Shown piece after piece: positions 8,182 to 18,351 of a stretch of 35,161 bases of DNA. The position numbers and the translations under genes are program-made. The stretch's first letter is position 1. Each line of letters begins with the position of its first letter. The stretch is from Dehalococcoidia bacterium (GTDB lineage: Bacteria > Chloroflexota > Dehalococcoidia > Lucifugimonadales > Lucifugimonadaceae): NCBI GenBank assembly GCA_029936485.1, contig JAPYSM010000002.1, positions 1-35,161 of the forward strand, given 5' to 3'. Below the pieces are notes generated by a model, which was not told the origin of the DNA, made no database searches, and saw nothing but the letters and a program-made list of their open reading frames with translations.

Positions 8182-9395
8182 GCGGACGGGTGGTGGTGGT
8201 CAAGCAGATCTGGATGCACGCCGTACGTCGGCGCATGCCTGCGCCCCGCTCTCAACGTAACGACCGGCACCAGTAGTCGATCACCGATACGGACATCGCC
8301 GGGAGCGTCTGTGAACTTGAACTTGCCCTCTTCGATACGCATCACGCTCACATCCGCCTCAGCGCCCACCTTGAGGGTCCCGAACTGGTCACCGCGACCC
8401 ACAGCATCTGCGGGTGCAGAAGTGGCAAGCCGGACGACCTCGTCCAGCGACAACCCAAGGTGGAGGAACTTGGAGAGCGTTGTGGCAAGGTCGTACACCG
8501 GACCGCGAACGTTGTAGCGATGGACATCGCTCGAAACCGTGGCCGGCATGAATCCCTGTTCCATCGCCGCCTCTGCCACGCGGAATCCAAAGCTGCCAGC
8601 CCCGTGTCCGACGTCAAAAACGACCCCGCGTGTACGCGCCTCAATCGCAGCGGCTACGACCTTCCCGGCGTCGGTGATGATGCCCGGAGGATTCACCGTG
8701 AAGCTGTGGGTAACGATGTCGCCGCCCCGCAGCGTGCCGAGAATCTCCTCGATATCGTGGCTCGTTCCGCCGATGTGGATCATGACGGGCTTATCCAGAT
8801 AATCCGCGGCCTCGATAGCCCGGTCAAGCGCCACAAGATCGTTCTTCCCGACAATGCCCTCGGTCAACCGGACCTTTACACCGACGATCACGTCCGGGTG
8901 AAGCTTCGCCGCGTCAACTGCCTTGTCCACACGCGCCCAGCGGATGTCTTCCAATTCGCCGATCTCATTATCGAGCTGGCCCATACCTGAAATGTGGAGA
9001 AAGGCTAGTGTCCGGGCGTCCACACGGTCTATCACGTAACGCCGGAAACCCGCCATCGTGTTCGCACCTGCTGACCCTGCATCAACGATCGTCGTAGCGC
9101 CGCGAGACAGCGAGTGGGCGTCGGCGTCAATCGCAAGATGGGCAACACCCCACCACACATGCACGTGTAGGTCCACGAGTCCAGGCAGCACCAGCAGCCC
9201 GTCGGCTTCGATCACGTCGTGGGTGTCATTATCAGAGACGTGCTCTTCAACAGCGACAATTCGGCCACCGGCAATAGCGATGTCGCGCTTAGCGTGCAGA
9301 GCCTGAGAAGGGTCTACAACTGTCCCGTTCTTGATCACAAGATCGAAAGTCAAAAGACGCTCTCTAAGTTGTGTGTCCGGCCTGAGAAAAATCAC
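8178..9395 (-). CDS. Amidohydrolase/deacetylase family metallohydrolase
   Basis: FDLVIKNGTVVDPSQALHAKRDIAIAGGRIVAVE, LPGLVDLHVHVWWG, MIHIGGTSHDIEEIL; 4-nt overlap with ccmA. Confidence 0.82.
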   Translation of the reverse strand: MIFLRPDTQLRERLLTFDLVIKNGTVVDPSQALHAKRDIAIAGGRIVAVEEHVSDNDTHDVIEADGLLVLPGLVDLHVHVWWGVAHLAIDADAHSLSRGATTIVDAGSAGANTMAGFRRYVIDRVDARTLAFLHISGMGQLDNEIGELEDIRWARVDKAVDAAKLHPDVIVGVKVRLTEGIVGKNDLVALDRAIEAADYLDKPVMIHIGGTSHDIEEILGTLRGGDIVTHSFTVNPPGIITDAGKVVAAAIEARTRGVVFDVGHGAGSFGFRVAEAAMEQGFMPATVSSDVHRYNVRGPVYDLATTLSKFLHLGLSLDEVVRLATSAPADAVGRGDQFGTLKVGAEADVSVMRIEEGKFKFTDAPGDVRIGDRLLVPVVTLRAGRRHAPTYGVHPDLLDHHHPSA

Positions 9396-9597
9396 TAGAC
9401 GGCCTGTAGCGACACGGATTTAAGATACGCCCGTGTCAACGCCGACATCCATCATCGGCTCGCGCGCTCCCACCGGCAACCCGGTATTTCCGCGCTTTAT
9501 GGGCGGAAAGAAGCCGACGAGTGCTGCTCGTCTCGACGGTTGTTTCCATAGCCGTATGGGGGATGCGTTTCGGCGGATTGCTGGGGCCGACGCGGTT

Positions 9598-11196
9598 CTA
9601 ACCGTTTGTGGCCCGAACCACCCGACCGGCTCGCACGCCGGACGGTGCGCCATTCTCCAGCGCTACCTGCCCGTTGACCACCACCGTGTCGATTCCCGTC
9701 GTGTACTGGTGTGGTTCGGTGAACGTAGCCGTGTCTTGGATCGTGTCGGGGTCGAACACCACGAGATCGGCGAAACATCCCGGTGCCACACGCCCGCGCC
9801 GAGTTAGTTGCAATCGAGACGCCGGCAGGGCGCACATCTTCCGAACGGCCTCTTCTAGCGAGACAAGGTTCTTGTCACGGCGCATCTCTGACAAGAAACG
9901 CGGAAACGTTCCGTAAGAGCGCGGATGCGGCTTTCCGGCCGACAGTGGCCCCTCTGACCGAACCGAATTCCCGTCCGAGGCTACAGCGATATACGGGTCA
10001 CGAGCGATTAGGTCCACATCGTCTTCACGCAGAGAGAACTGGACTATCGCGGCGTCCCCATCTTCATAGAGCCGGATTGCGGCCTCGGCTGGATCGCATC
10101 CCATATCGTCAGCTATCTCGTCCAGTCGCTGTCCCTCACGGTCACGATCTGGCCCATATGCCGCCATCAACACGCGATCAGGCGAGCCCATGAAACTCTT
10201 GATATTCCAATCGATCCCAGCCCTGAGACGCGCCCGGAGATCGGAATCTCCCATAATCTCTAACGTTGCCGTTCGCCCGCCTGCTAGCGCCCAACGAGGG
10301 AAAACTCCGCCGGTTAACGACGTACTAGAGGCTGTATAGGGATACTGATCGCCCGCCACATCTATCCCCTCGCGCCGGGCACGCGCTTGCAATTCAAGGA
10401 TCTCTTCGGCCCGGCCCCACGTCAGTGGCCCCTTTACCTTCACGTGCGACATCTGGATGCGGCCGCCGGTACGTCGTCCGACCTCGATCGCTTCATTCAC
10501 AGCGACATGTAACCCGACACTGTCGTTTGATTCGGACCGAATGTGGCTTGAGTACAGCACCCCGCGGGAGGCCGCCTCCTGTGCCAACTCCACCACCTCG
10601 TCTGTGAGTGAATAGCTGCCCGGCGCGTAAAACAGCCCAGTCGCGAACCCCATCGCCCCGGCCTCGATGCTCTCTGCAACTAGCCGCTTCATGTGTTCTA
10701 GCTCTTCAAGTGAGGGCGCACGGGCATCCATCCCAAGGACGTTGGTGCGCACCGTACCGTGCCCCACTTGAAACGCCTGGTTGATCACGCCCTTCGCGCT
10801 TTCCTGTGCCTCTAGGTACCCGGCGAAGTCCGTCCAGTCGGGGGTGAACTCGGCCCCGGCCGTAAAAAATCGATTTCCCAGCGCCTCACGGGCCAACTCG
10901 GACTGAAGAGGAGCACACGGACTCATGCCACAGTTACCGTTCAACTCCAGTGTCACGCCCTGCGTTAGTTTGGAGTCGGCGAGCGGGTCGATCAGGAACG
11001 ACATGTCACTGTGGCAGTGGAGGTCGATGAACCCGGGGGTTATTACACGCCCGGTGGCGTCGATCGTTTGCGCTGCATCGCCGTCAAAACTCCCAACGAC
11101 TGTGATGCTGTCACGAGTGATCCCGATGTCCGCTAGGTAACCCGGTGCACCCGACCCGTCCACAACGGTCCCGTTCTTGATCAATAGATCAAACAT
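9598..11196 (-). CDS. N-acyl-D-amino-acid deacylase (D-aminoacylase) family amidohydrolase
   Basis: MFDLLIKNGTVVDGSGAPGYLADIGI, PGFIDLHCHSDMSFLIDP, GNCGMSPCAP, GYLADIG... Confidence 0.87.
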   Translation of the reverse strand: MFDLLIKNGTVVDGSGAPGYLADIGITRDSITVVGSFDGDAAQTIDATGRVITPGFIDLHCHSDMSFLIDPLADSKLTQGVTLELNGNCGMSPCAPLQSELAREALGNRFFTAGAEFTPDWTDFAGYLEAQESAKGVINQAFQVGHGTVRTNVLGMDARAPSLEELEHMKRLVAESIEAGAMGFATGLFYAPGSYSLTDEVVELAQEAASRGVLYSSHIRSESNDSVGLHVAVNEAIEVGRRTGGRIQMSHVKVKGPLTWGRAEEILELQARARREGIDVAGDQYPYTASSTSLTGGVFPRWALAGGRTATLEIMGDSDLRARLRAGIDWNIKSFMGSPDRVLMAAYGPDRDREGQRLDEIADDMGCDPAEAAIRLYEDGDAAIVQFSLREDDVDLIARDPYIAVASDGNSVRSEGPLSAGKPHPRSYGTFPRFLSEMRRDKNLVSLEEAVRKMCALPASRLQLTRRGRVAPGCFADLVVFDPDTIQDTATFTEPHQYTTGIDTVVVNGQVALENGAPSGVRAGRVVRATNG

Positions 11197-11332
11197 GCAA
11201 ATCCTTGAGTATATTCAGTGGGTTTTGAGTTCAGCGGTCAGTGTAGGGCCGTCCGGTGGCGATGCCACAGACACCGAAGTACACTTGCGCCGCCCATTTA
11301 CGCCTATCGCTAATCCACGGAAATAAAAATAA

Positions 11333-11348
11333 CGGCCCGGTCGGGCCG
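11333..11348 (+). other. GC-rich inverted repeat immediately upstream of the FAH-family gene
   Basis: CGGCCCG-GT-CGGGCCG, ending 11 nt before ATG 11360. Confidence 0.45.
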
Positions 11349-11359
11349 GGGGAACACAA

Positions 11360-12109
11360 ATGAAATTTGTCAGGTACTCGGCCGGAGGCCACGCCACATA
11401 CGGGATCCTTGACGGTGACACCGTGATCGAGATATCCGGCCCGCCGACGGGACGGTACACCGAGACCGGCGCCAGCGCGCCCCTGTCCTCGGTCCAATTG
11501 CTCGCCCCGATCATCCCCGGCGACGTCTACGCCATGGCTGTGAATTTCAAATCACACACAGGCGGAGCACCCGCGCCGACCCAGCCAGAGCCATTCCTCA
11601 AACCCGCTAGCTCCATCTGTGGAACTGATAGCAATATTACGCTCCCGGGGGATGCCGGCAAGGTGGACGAAGAGGGCGAGATGGTGGTCGTAATCGGCCG
11701 TCGTATGCGCAACGTCTCTATCGAAGACGCCCTGAGCTACGTGCTCGGCTACACCATCGGCCACGACATCAGCGCTCGAGAGTGGCAGGCCGGCGACACT
11801 TCGTGGTGGCGTGCCAAGGGAAGTGACAGCTTTTCGCCCATCGGCCCGTTCATCGAGACCGACTACGACCCTCACGGCAAGAACATCTTCGTCACCGTAA
11901 ATGGTGAAGAGGTTCAGAACTGCAACACGGACGAGATGATCTTCAACACGCAGGAATGCCTGTCCTTCATCTCGCAGACCAACACGCTTGAGCCAGGAGA
12001 CATCGTATTCACAGGCACGTCCGGCGTGACATCCCGCCTGCAGAGCGGCGATGACCTGATCACGAAGATCGACGGCCTCGGAGAGCTCCACAACACGATT
12101 TCTGACTAG
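11360..12109 (+). CDS. Fumarylacetoacetate hydrolase family protein
   Basis: KFVRYSAGGHATYGILDGD, VNFKSHTGGAPAP, EEGEMVVVIGRRMRNV, YTIGHDISAREWQ, GDIVFTGTSGV. Confidence 0.92.
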   Translation: MKFVRYSAGGHATYGILDGDTVIEISGPPTGRYTETGASAPLSSVQLLAPIIPGDVYAMAVNFKSHTGGAPAPTQPEPFLKPASSICGTDSNITLPGDAGKVDEEGEMVVVIGRRMRNVSIEDALSYVLGYTIGHDISAREWQAGDTSWWRAKGSDSFSPIGPFIETDYDPHGKNIFVTVNGEEVQNCNTDEMIFNTQECLSFISQTNTLEPGDIVFTGTSGVTSRLQSGDDLITKIDGLGELHNTISD

Positions 12110-12155
12110 TTCAGATCTCGCGATAGCCGTCTGATGGCGCACATCACGTCACGCG

Positions 12156-12192
12156 AAAAGGCCGCCCCAGATCGTCCGGGGCGGCCTTTGTT
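12156..12192. terminator. Bidirectional terminator between convergent FAH and ccdA genes
   Basis: AAAAGGCCGCCCC-AGATCGTCC-GGGGCGGCCTTTGTT. Confidence 0.85.
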
Positions 12193-12215
12193 ATTAAATC
12201 GTTTAGCCGAATCGC

Positions 12216-13214
12216 TCAAGAAGCGATCGTGTCAGCTAGTCCTCCTACAGTCAGCCAGTAGAAGACCAGGTACGCGCCCGAAAGTAGCAGCATCACTGCA
12301 GACGCGGACTGAATGTAGGGCATCACTTTCCGCATCCACTTGATGATTGCCCCTTTGAATAGAGCGACGCTCAACGTAAGGACTGCGAATATAAACGTCA
12401 TACCCAGAGCGTAGGCGACGAATTGCGAGGCCCCAAAAAGGAAACTACCGGTTGTTGATGCAGCGACGACCGAGAGGAATAGTGGAAGTGTGCAACCAAG
12501 GGAGGCTACTGCATAGCTGATTCCAAATAAAAAGTAACCGATCAGCGACGTGTCTCTCGGGTCACCAATCTTGGCACCGGTATTTTGAGCGAAGCCGTTG
12601 TACAAGTTCCCGCCAGCCAGCACGTAGACCGCCGTTCCTCCCATTAGGAATCCAACGCCGAGACCAATCCAGTCAAAGTACTGGACAATCGAGGTTGTTA
12701 CGGAAGTTATTACTAGTCCGACGATTCCAAATAAAACTATGAACCCCAGGCCGACAGAAATACTTATGGTTCCAGCCTTGGCCATCCGCCGCGGCATCTC
12801 ACGAAGGAAAGTGATCGGAGCCTGTAGAAGCCGTCTGTACCGTTTGCCGGAATATTCGGGAGAACCCGCATCATCGTCAGTTCCAATGTACAGACCGAGA
12901 TAAGCGGGAAGCATGATGAAACCGCATGGGTTCAGCGTCGCGACCAGACCGACGGTGAACGCGAATCCGAGGGGGAGATATTTATTGCCGAAATCACCAA
13001 TTTCGGTTTCGGACTTTCCCTGAAGATTAAGAATATTGGCGGTGAGAAACCCGCCGTCACGCCAGATAAATCCGCCAATCGTCGCAATCCCGAGGACGAT
13101 GACCGAAAGTAGTAACGGCCATACATAGCCCTTCCAGGCGGGTACGGGTGCGTGGATTATTGCGACTGTGTCCATTTCATTTCCAATTATGACTTCGAAT
13201 GTGAGGGCTACCAA
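12216..13214 (-). CDS. ccdA: Cytochrome c biogenesis protein CcdA/DsbD-like transmembrane protein
   Basis: FTVGLVATLNPCGFIMLPAYLGLYIG and SLGCTLPLFLSVV (two conserved Cys); multipass. Start may be the internal ATG MDTVAII. Confidence 0.85.
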   Translation of the reverse strand: MVALTFEVIIGNEMDTVAIIHAPVPAWKGYVWPLLLSVIVLGIATIGGFIWRDGGFLTANILNLQGKSETEIGDFGNKYLPLGFAFTVGLVATLNPCGFIMLPAYLGLYIGTDDDAGSPEYSGKRYRRLLQAPITFLREMPRRMAKAGTISISVGLGFIVLFGIVGLVITSVTTSIVQYFDWIGLGVGFLMGGTAVYVLAGGNLYNGFAQNTGAKIGDPRDTSLIGYFLFGISYAVASLGCTLPLFLSVVAASTTGSFLFGASQFVAYALGMTFIFAVLTLSVALFKGAIIKWMRKVMPYIQSASAVMLLLSGAYLVFYWLTVGGLADTIAS

Positions 13215-13366
13215 GCCAGCGCCCGAGCAATTTCAAGCCACTTGGTAATTCTACGTTGAAAGCCAAGTACCAGGATGCACGCGACATGCGGGAAATCGCA
13301 TAATCCAGATGACACTTTTCTGAAACTTCGTGTTCGATCCGGCGTGTTTGATCCGGTGCGTACGTC

Positions 13367-14185
13367 TTGACCCTTCCACTTGAATCTCAGATGCGGAAGA
13401 GTCAGGAAGGGCCGCGCCGTGGATTCCTGCTATCGGTTGGAATGGCGGTTACGAACAAGGTGCCTTCAAGGCGAGCCCATCAACAAGCGCCCATGCTCCC
13501 GGGGATGCCTGAGGAGCAGATCGGTCGTCCTCCTCTAATTCGGGCCCACCTGGCGCTCGAGGGCAAACGAACGTGGGGACTTTCAGCTCACCTGCACGCT
13601 TGGTCGGTAAACCCGATATGGCCGATCGTCGCGGAAGACATACGCTGCGACGAGCCTGTCATAGCGCGCGTTGGGTCACCCTCAAACCCGGAAATCCCGT
13701 TTGAGATCCTTCAGTCGACGGGCGCGCGTCTTATAGCCATCATCCCGGACGATAGCGAGGATTCCCTGATTTCCGCCGCCTCGGCTGGCGCGTGGGCGAC
13801 CGTCACGGAAACCGACGCCCACGTGGCGCTCGCTAGTGCTGTACGTGAGGTCTACGAAGGACGGTGCCCACTACTTGATGTGGCAGGAAAGCGCACCGGC
13901 GTGGCGTTCGCCATACTCACCATGTTGCGAGAGGCGTTGAGTAAAAACTCCGCCTCAAGTCCGCCAAGCCCCCTTAGCGAGCGGGAGGTCCGTATGTTGA
14001 AAATGGTGTACGAGGGCATGACGAACAAAGTGATCGCTCAGCGCCTTACGTTGACGGAACAGACCGTTAAAAACTACCTTTCAGTGGTGTTTGAAAAGAT
14101 GGCAACGCGGAGGCGTGCGCAAGCGGCAATAAAGGCGTTTGAGTACGGGTGGCTGCAGGAAGACGAAACACCGCCCGATTCGTAA
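13367..14185 (+). CDS. LuxR-type HTH transcriptional regulator with degenerate receiver-like N-terminal region
   Basis: PLSEREVRMLKMVYEGMTNKVIAQRLTLTEQTVKNYLSVVFEKMATRRRAQAAIKAFEYGWL HTH_LuxR; N-terminal ARLIAIIPDDSEDSLISAASAGAWATVTE... receiver-like. Exact start uncertain. Confidence 0.78.
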   Translation: MTLPLESQMRKSQEGPRRGFLLSVGMAVTNKVPSRRAHQQAPMLPGMPEEQIGRPPLIRAHLALEGKRTWGLSAHLHAWSVNPIWPIVAEDIRCDEPVIARVGSPSNPEIPFEILQSTGARLIAIIPDDSEDSLISAASAGAWATVTETDAHVALASAVREVYEGRCPLLDVAGKRTGVAFAILTMLREALSKNSASSPPSPLSEREVRMLKMVYEGMTNKVIAQRLTLTEQTVKNYLSVVFEKMATRRRAQAAIKAFEYGWLQEDETPPDS

Positions 14186-14324
14186 GCTTTCGGCCTCTTG
14201 TCTCGTGGTATGATTTATCTCCTCTTCCGGGAGCGGATTGCGAAAGCATATGCCCCGGTCGTTTTGTGCGCGCCCGTGAGCGTTTCACAAACAACCAAAT
14301 GCTCCGGAGTAGCAACACTTACTG

Positions 14325-15482
14325 ATGACGACTACACAAACTCCGGCGGATCAGAGCCCGCCAATCACCCTGCGCGGGCTGCTTGAAGCTGGCGCCCATT
14401 TTGGCCATCCAACTAAACGGTGGCACCCGAAGATGAAGCCATACATCTTCACTGCCCGCAATAAAATCCATGTCTTTGATTTAGTAAAAACCATCGGAAA
14501 GCTTGAGATCGCCGCCAACTTCATTGAGAAAACGGTCGGAGAAGGCGGGCAGGTAATGCTCGTCGGAACCAAAAAACAGGCGCAAGAAGCAATCTCAGAC
14601 GTCGGTAAGCAGACACACTCGCTGTACGTCAATCAGCGCTGGCTCGGCGGCATGCTGACCAACTTCCAGACTATCCAGAAGCGGATCGAATACGTCATTC
14701 GTCTGGAAGAAGAAATCGCACACGGAACCCTCCAGGCGGCCACCAAGCGCGAGGCGCAGAAGGCCGCAACAGAGGTCATACGTCTTAACAAATTCCTGGG
14801 CGGCATAAAACAGATGACCACGCTGCCACAGGTCCTATTCATCGTAGACATTGGCAAAGAAAAAATTGCAGTCGCCGAGGCCAAGAGGCTCGGGATTCCG
14901 ATCGTCGCCATCGTCGACACAAACTGTGACCCGACGGGCATCGATTACCCGATTCCCGCAAACGACGACGCAATTCGAAGCGTTCGTATCATCACGGAGC
15001 GAATGGGCAAGGCGATCATCGATGGTAACGAGGCACGCCAGGCGCGGGTCGCGGAGCAGATGGCGCTCAATGCCGAGATAGAAGAACAAGAAGAAGCGGC
15101 ACGTCGCGCCGCACAAGCAGAAGCCGCCGCTCGACAGGCCATCGCAGAGGCCGCAAAGCGTGAGGCTGATGAAGCCGCCGCAGCCCAGGCCGAATCGGCA
15201 AAAGCGGCGGAAGCAGCAGCTGAATCCGACGCCCCGGCAGATGAGGCCACTCCGGAGGAATCTGAGTCGGAAGCACCCGCCGCAGCTGCAACTCTTGAAG
15301 TCCCGCCCGCAACAGAAGCCGTATCCGAGACCGAAATAGAAGCTCCTGCAGTAGAGGCCGCTGCCGAGCCCGAGGAAACTCCAGAGGAATCCGAGGAGAC
15401 TGCTGAAGCTCCCGAGGTTGAGGCTTCAACCGAATCATCTGGCGATGAGAAAGACGAGACCGTCGACAAGACGGCCGAATAA
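14325..15482 (+). CDS. rpsB: 30S ribosomal protein S2 with long acidic/Ala-rich C-terminal extension
   Basis: [77 protein letters not shown]. Confidence 0.97.
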   Translation: MTTTQTPADQSPPITLRGLLEAGAHFGHPTKRWHPKMKPYIFTARNKIHVFDLVKTIGKLEIAANFIEKTVGEGGQVMLVGTKKQAQEAISDVGKQTHSLYVNQRWLGGMLTNFQTIQKRIEYVIRLEEEIAHGTLQAATKREAQKAATEVIRLNKFLGGIKQMTTLPQVLFIVDIGKEKIAVAEAKRLGIPIVAIVDTNCDPTGIDYPIPANDDAIRSVRIITERMGKAIIDGNEARQARVAEQMALNAEIEEQEEAARRAAQAEAAARQAIAEAAKREADEAAAAQAESAKAAEAAAESDAPADEATPEESESEAPAAAATLEVPPATEAVSETEIEAPAVEAAAEPEETPEESEETAEAPEVEASTESSGDEKDETVDKTAE

Positions 15483-15549
15483 CAACCTCGTGCGTCCAGT
15501 TTTGGGCGGGCGAAGATGCAATTAACTGAACACAGAGGTCACAGGTCAC

Positions 15550-16053
15550 TTGGCAATCACAGCCGCAATGGTGAAGTCGCTTCGGGAGATAACCGGGGCA
15601 GGGATCATGGATTCCAAACGCGCCCTTGAAGAGGCGGACGGAGACGAAAAAACCGCCATCGGATTCCTGAGGGAGAAAGGGTTGGCATCCGCAGCAAAAC
15701 GTGCGGGGCGCGCGACCTCTGAAGGCGTTATCGAGAGTTACATCCACAGTGGGAACCGCGTGGGCGCTCTCGTGCAACTCTCATCCGAAACCGATTTCGT
15801 TGCACGTACCGACGAGTTCAGCCAGTTGGCGAAGGAACTCGCCATGCAGGTAGCGGCGATGAACCCGAAATTCGTTGACCGGGATTCCGTCCCGGAAGAT
15901 GCAGATGAAGTCTCTGACGATGAACTGCTGATGGAGCAGGCCTATATCCGTGACCCTGGCCAGACCATTGGCGATCTCGTTAAAGCCATGGCGGCTAAGA
16001 CCGGCGAAAATGTCCACGTGGGCCGATTTGCCCGCTACGAACTCGGAGAGTAA
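15550..16053 (+). CDS. tsf: Elongation factor Ts (short form, TTG start)
   Basis: MAITAAMVKSLREITGAGIMDSKRALEEADGD...SETDFVARTDEF. Confidence 0.95.
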   Translation: MAITAAMVKSLREITGAGIMDSKRALEEADGDEKTAIGFLREKGLASAAKRAGRATSEGVIESYIHSGNRVGALVQLSSETDFVARTDEFSQLAKELAMQVAAMNPKFVDRDSVPEDADEVSDDELLMEQAYIRDPGQTIGDLVKAMAAKTGENVHVGRFARYELGE

Positions 16054-16140
16054 AACACGGTCCAGCCTGATGAGACGTAACGGTCCTCACCCAGATCAAT
16101 TCGGCCAATCGCAATCAGCCAAACGCAATTGGGGCAGCCA

Positions 16141-16866
16141 GTGACGACGTATAAACGTGTCCTGCTCAAGTTGAGCGGTGAATCGCTCAAAGGGGACCGT
16201 GAATTCGGTCTCGACCCGGATGCGCTACGTTACGTGGCTGAACAGGTTACAGAAGTCGCCGATATCGGCCTACAGATCGGCATAGTGGTTGGCGGCGGTA
16301 ACATCTGGCGCGGCGCCGATTACGAAGCGGTAGGTATGGATCGTGCAACGGCCGATAATGCCGGTATGCTCGCCACGATTATCAACGCACTGGCGGTTCA
16401 GGACGCCCTGGAACGTAACGGCCTTGAGGTGCGCACACAGACCGCCATCAACATGTCCGCGATAGCGGAGCCGTACATCAGACGTCGCGCCATCCGGCAC
16501 TTTGAAAAAGGCCGCCTGGTGATATTCGCCGGCGGCACGGGCAGCCCGTATATGTCTACCGACACTGCTGCCGCGCTCAGAGCGCTGGAAGTCGGCGCAG
16601 ACGCGCTGTGGATGGCCAAGAACAACATCGATGGCATCTACACATCTGATCCCAACTTAGATAAGTCAGCTTCTAAACTTGGCCACATGACTCACCTTGA
16701 CGCTCTGCAACGACGCGTCGGCGCGCTGGACTCAACCGCGCTCTCGATGTGTATGGACAATGGATTGCCGATCGTCGTGTTTGACTTGTTCAGTCCGGGT
16801 AACCTTTTGCGGATACTACGCGGGGAAGAAATCGGGACGTTGATTTCAGATACCGTGCCTGTATAG
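16141..16866 (+). CDS. pyrH: UMP kinase
   Basis: YKRVLLKLSGESLKGD, IGIVVGGGNIWRG, MDRATADNAGMLATIINALA. Start taken as GTG 16141; ORF track extends to TTG 16129. Confidence 0.95.
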   Translation: MTTYKRVLLKLSGESLKGDREFGLDPDALRYVAEQVTEVADIGLQIGIVVGGGNIWRGADYEAVGMDRATADNAGMLATIINALAVQDALERNGLEVRTQTAINMSAIAEPYIRRRAIRHFEKGRLVIFAGGTGSPYMSTDTAAALRALEVGADALWMAKNNIDGIYTSDPNLDKSASKLGHMTHLDALQRRVGALDSTALSMCMDNGLPIVVFDLFSPGNLLRILRGEEIGTLISDTVPV

Positions 16867-16946
16867 GTCAAATAAGCGATGATCGCTACCAGATGCACTG
16901 GGCACGGTTCATCTCATCTAGATCGGCTTCAACGAAGGGAATCGGG

Positions 16947-17504
16947 ATGACCACGGAGATCCTTGAGGACGCTCGAAGGCGAATGCAAGGCGCGATAGAC
17001 GCACTTAATCGAGACCTCGCTGGATATAGGACAAACCGTGCCTCTCCGGCACTCGTAGAGAACATCATGGTGGACTACTACGGGACGGAGACTCCTCTTA
17101 GTCAGGTTGGATCTATTAGCGTCGGCGACGCTCGTATGCTCGTGATCCAGCTGTGGGATGCGGCGGCAGTCCAGGGCGTTGAACGTGCATTGCGGGACGC
17201 CGATCTTGGGATGAGCCCGCAGGTAGACGGCCAGACAGTTCGGTTGGTCCTCCCGGTACTCACCGAAGAACGCAGGCGCGACCTCGTTCGCCAGATGAGT
17301 CGTCGGGTTGAAGAAGGCAAGGTCTCTGCCAGAAATGTTCGCAGGAGCGCGCAAGATTCATTGCGGACACTGGAGAAAGACGGTGAGGAATCGCAGGACG
17401 TAGTACGTCGTGCGCTCACCACACTTCAGGACCACACTGATGCGACGGTGGGCGAAATGGACGCGGCGAGTAAGAAAAAAGAGGAGGAGGTGATGGAGGT
17501 TTAA
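16947..17504 (+). CDS. frr: Ribosome recycling factor
   Basis: ATG 16947: MTTEILEDARRRMQGAIDALNRDLAGYRTNRASPALVENIMVDYYGTETPLSQVGSISV. Confidence 0.95.
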   Translation: MTTEILEDARRRMQGAIDALNRDLAGYRTNRASPALVENIMVDYYGTETPLSQVGSISVGDARMLVIQLWDAAAVQGVERALRDADLGMSPQVDGQTVRLVLPVLTEERRRDLVRQMSRRVEEGKVSARNVRRSAQDSLRTLEKDGEESQDVVRRALTTLQDHTDATVGEMDAASKKKEEEVMEV

Positions 17505-17517
17505 CCCCCTCCATCAT

Positions 17518-18315
17518 TTGGAACCTCTTGTGACCGTTTCTCCACGCTCGTCGTCCCAGAACTCTTCGTATGAGAGGTTGTCCGTCAGCGACCCGGTGGT
17601 ACCTTCAAGCGATGATGGAACGACGCCCAGACACGTCGCAATCATCATGGACGGAAACGGCCGCTGGGCATCTCGACGCAGCCGCCCGCGCGCTGACGGA
17701 CACCGGGCCGGCACCGAAAACGTGCGCTCGGTCATCTTCAGACTCGTCGAACGCGGGGTCGGCTACGCAACTCTCTTCGCGTTCTCAACCGAAAACTGGT
17801 CACGCCCGGGCGATGAGATCTCGGCTCTGCTCGCGATACTGCAAGAAGTGATCCGCTCAGAGGCCGAAGAACTGCACAGCAACGGGGTTCGGATTCTGCA
17901 CATCGGCCGGCTGGATCGTCTCCCGGCAGAACTCAGTCAGTCGATCGTCGATGCCGTGGATCTGACACGGAACAACGACCGTCTCGTGCTCACTATCGCA
18001 TTTGATTACGGCGGCAGGGCGGACATCGTGTCTGCGATCAAGGCCATCGTCGCCGAGGGCGTTTCGCCCGGTGAAATCGATGACGCGCTCATCGCGAGTT
18101 ACCTTTCGACTGGAGACACGCCCGACCCGGACCTGATTATCCGAACCGGCGGCGAGTTCAGGATTTCTAACTTCCTACTCTGGCAGTCCGCCTACTCGGA
18201 GTTCTATTCGACGCCGGTACAGTGGCCCGATTTCGATGGAGACGAGGTCGATGTCGCACTAGAGGCGTATCGACTCCGCCAACGCCGTTTTGGTGGCGTT
18301 GATCCTGTTGTTTGA
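17518..18315 (+). CDS. uppS: Isoprenyl (undecaprenyl) diphosphate synthase
   Basis: HVAIIMDGNGRWASRR, FSTENWSRP, DPDLIIRTGGEFRISNFLLWQSAYSEFY. Start codon uncertain (TTG 17518 in ORF track). Confidence 0.94.
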   Translation: MEPLVTVSPRSSSQNSSYERLSVSDPVVPSSDDGTTPRHVAIIMDGNGRWASRRSRPRADGHRAGTENVRSVIFRLVERGVGYATLFAFSTENWSRPGDEISALLAILQEVIRSEAEELHSNGVRILHIGRLDRLPAELSQSIVDAVDLTRNNDRLVLTIAFDYGGRADIVSAIKAIVAEGVSPGEIDDALIASYLSTGDTPDPDLIIRTGGEFRISNFLLWQSAYSEFYSTPVQWPDFDGDEVDVALEAYRLRQRRFGGVDPVV

Positions 18316-18351
18316 GAATCCTTTGAGAGCGGCTAGGGCACACCTCTCTAA

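Noticed and set aside
9433-9807. 124-aa plus-strand ORF overlapping the D-aminoacylase 3' end
   Set aside because: No recognisable motif and it overlaps a confident gene in antisense.
14945-15469. 174-aa Ser/Ala-rich minus-strand ORF
   Set aside because: Mirror of the low-complexity S2 tail; no independent evidence.
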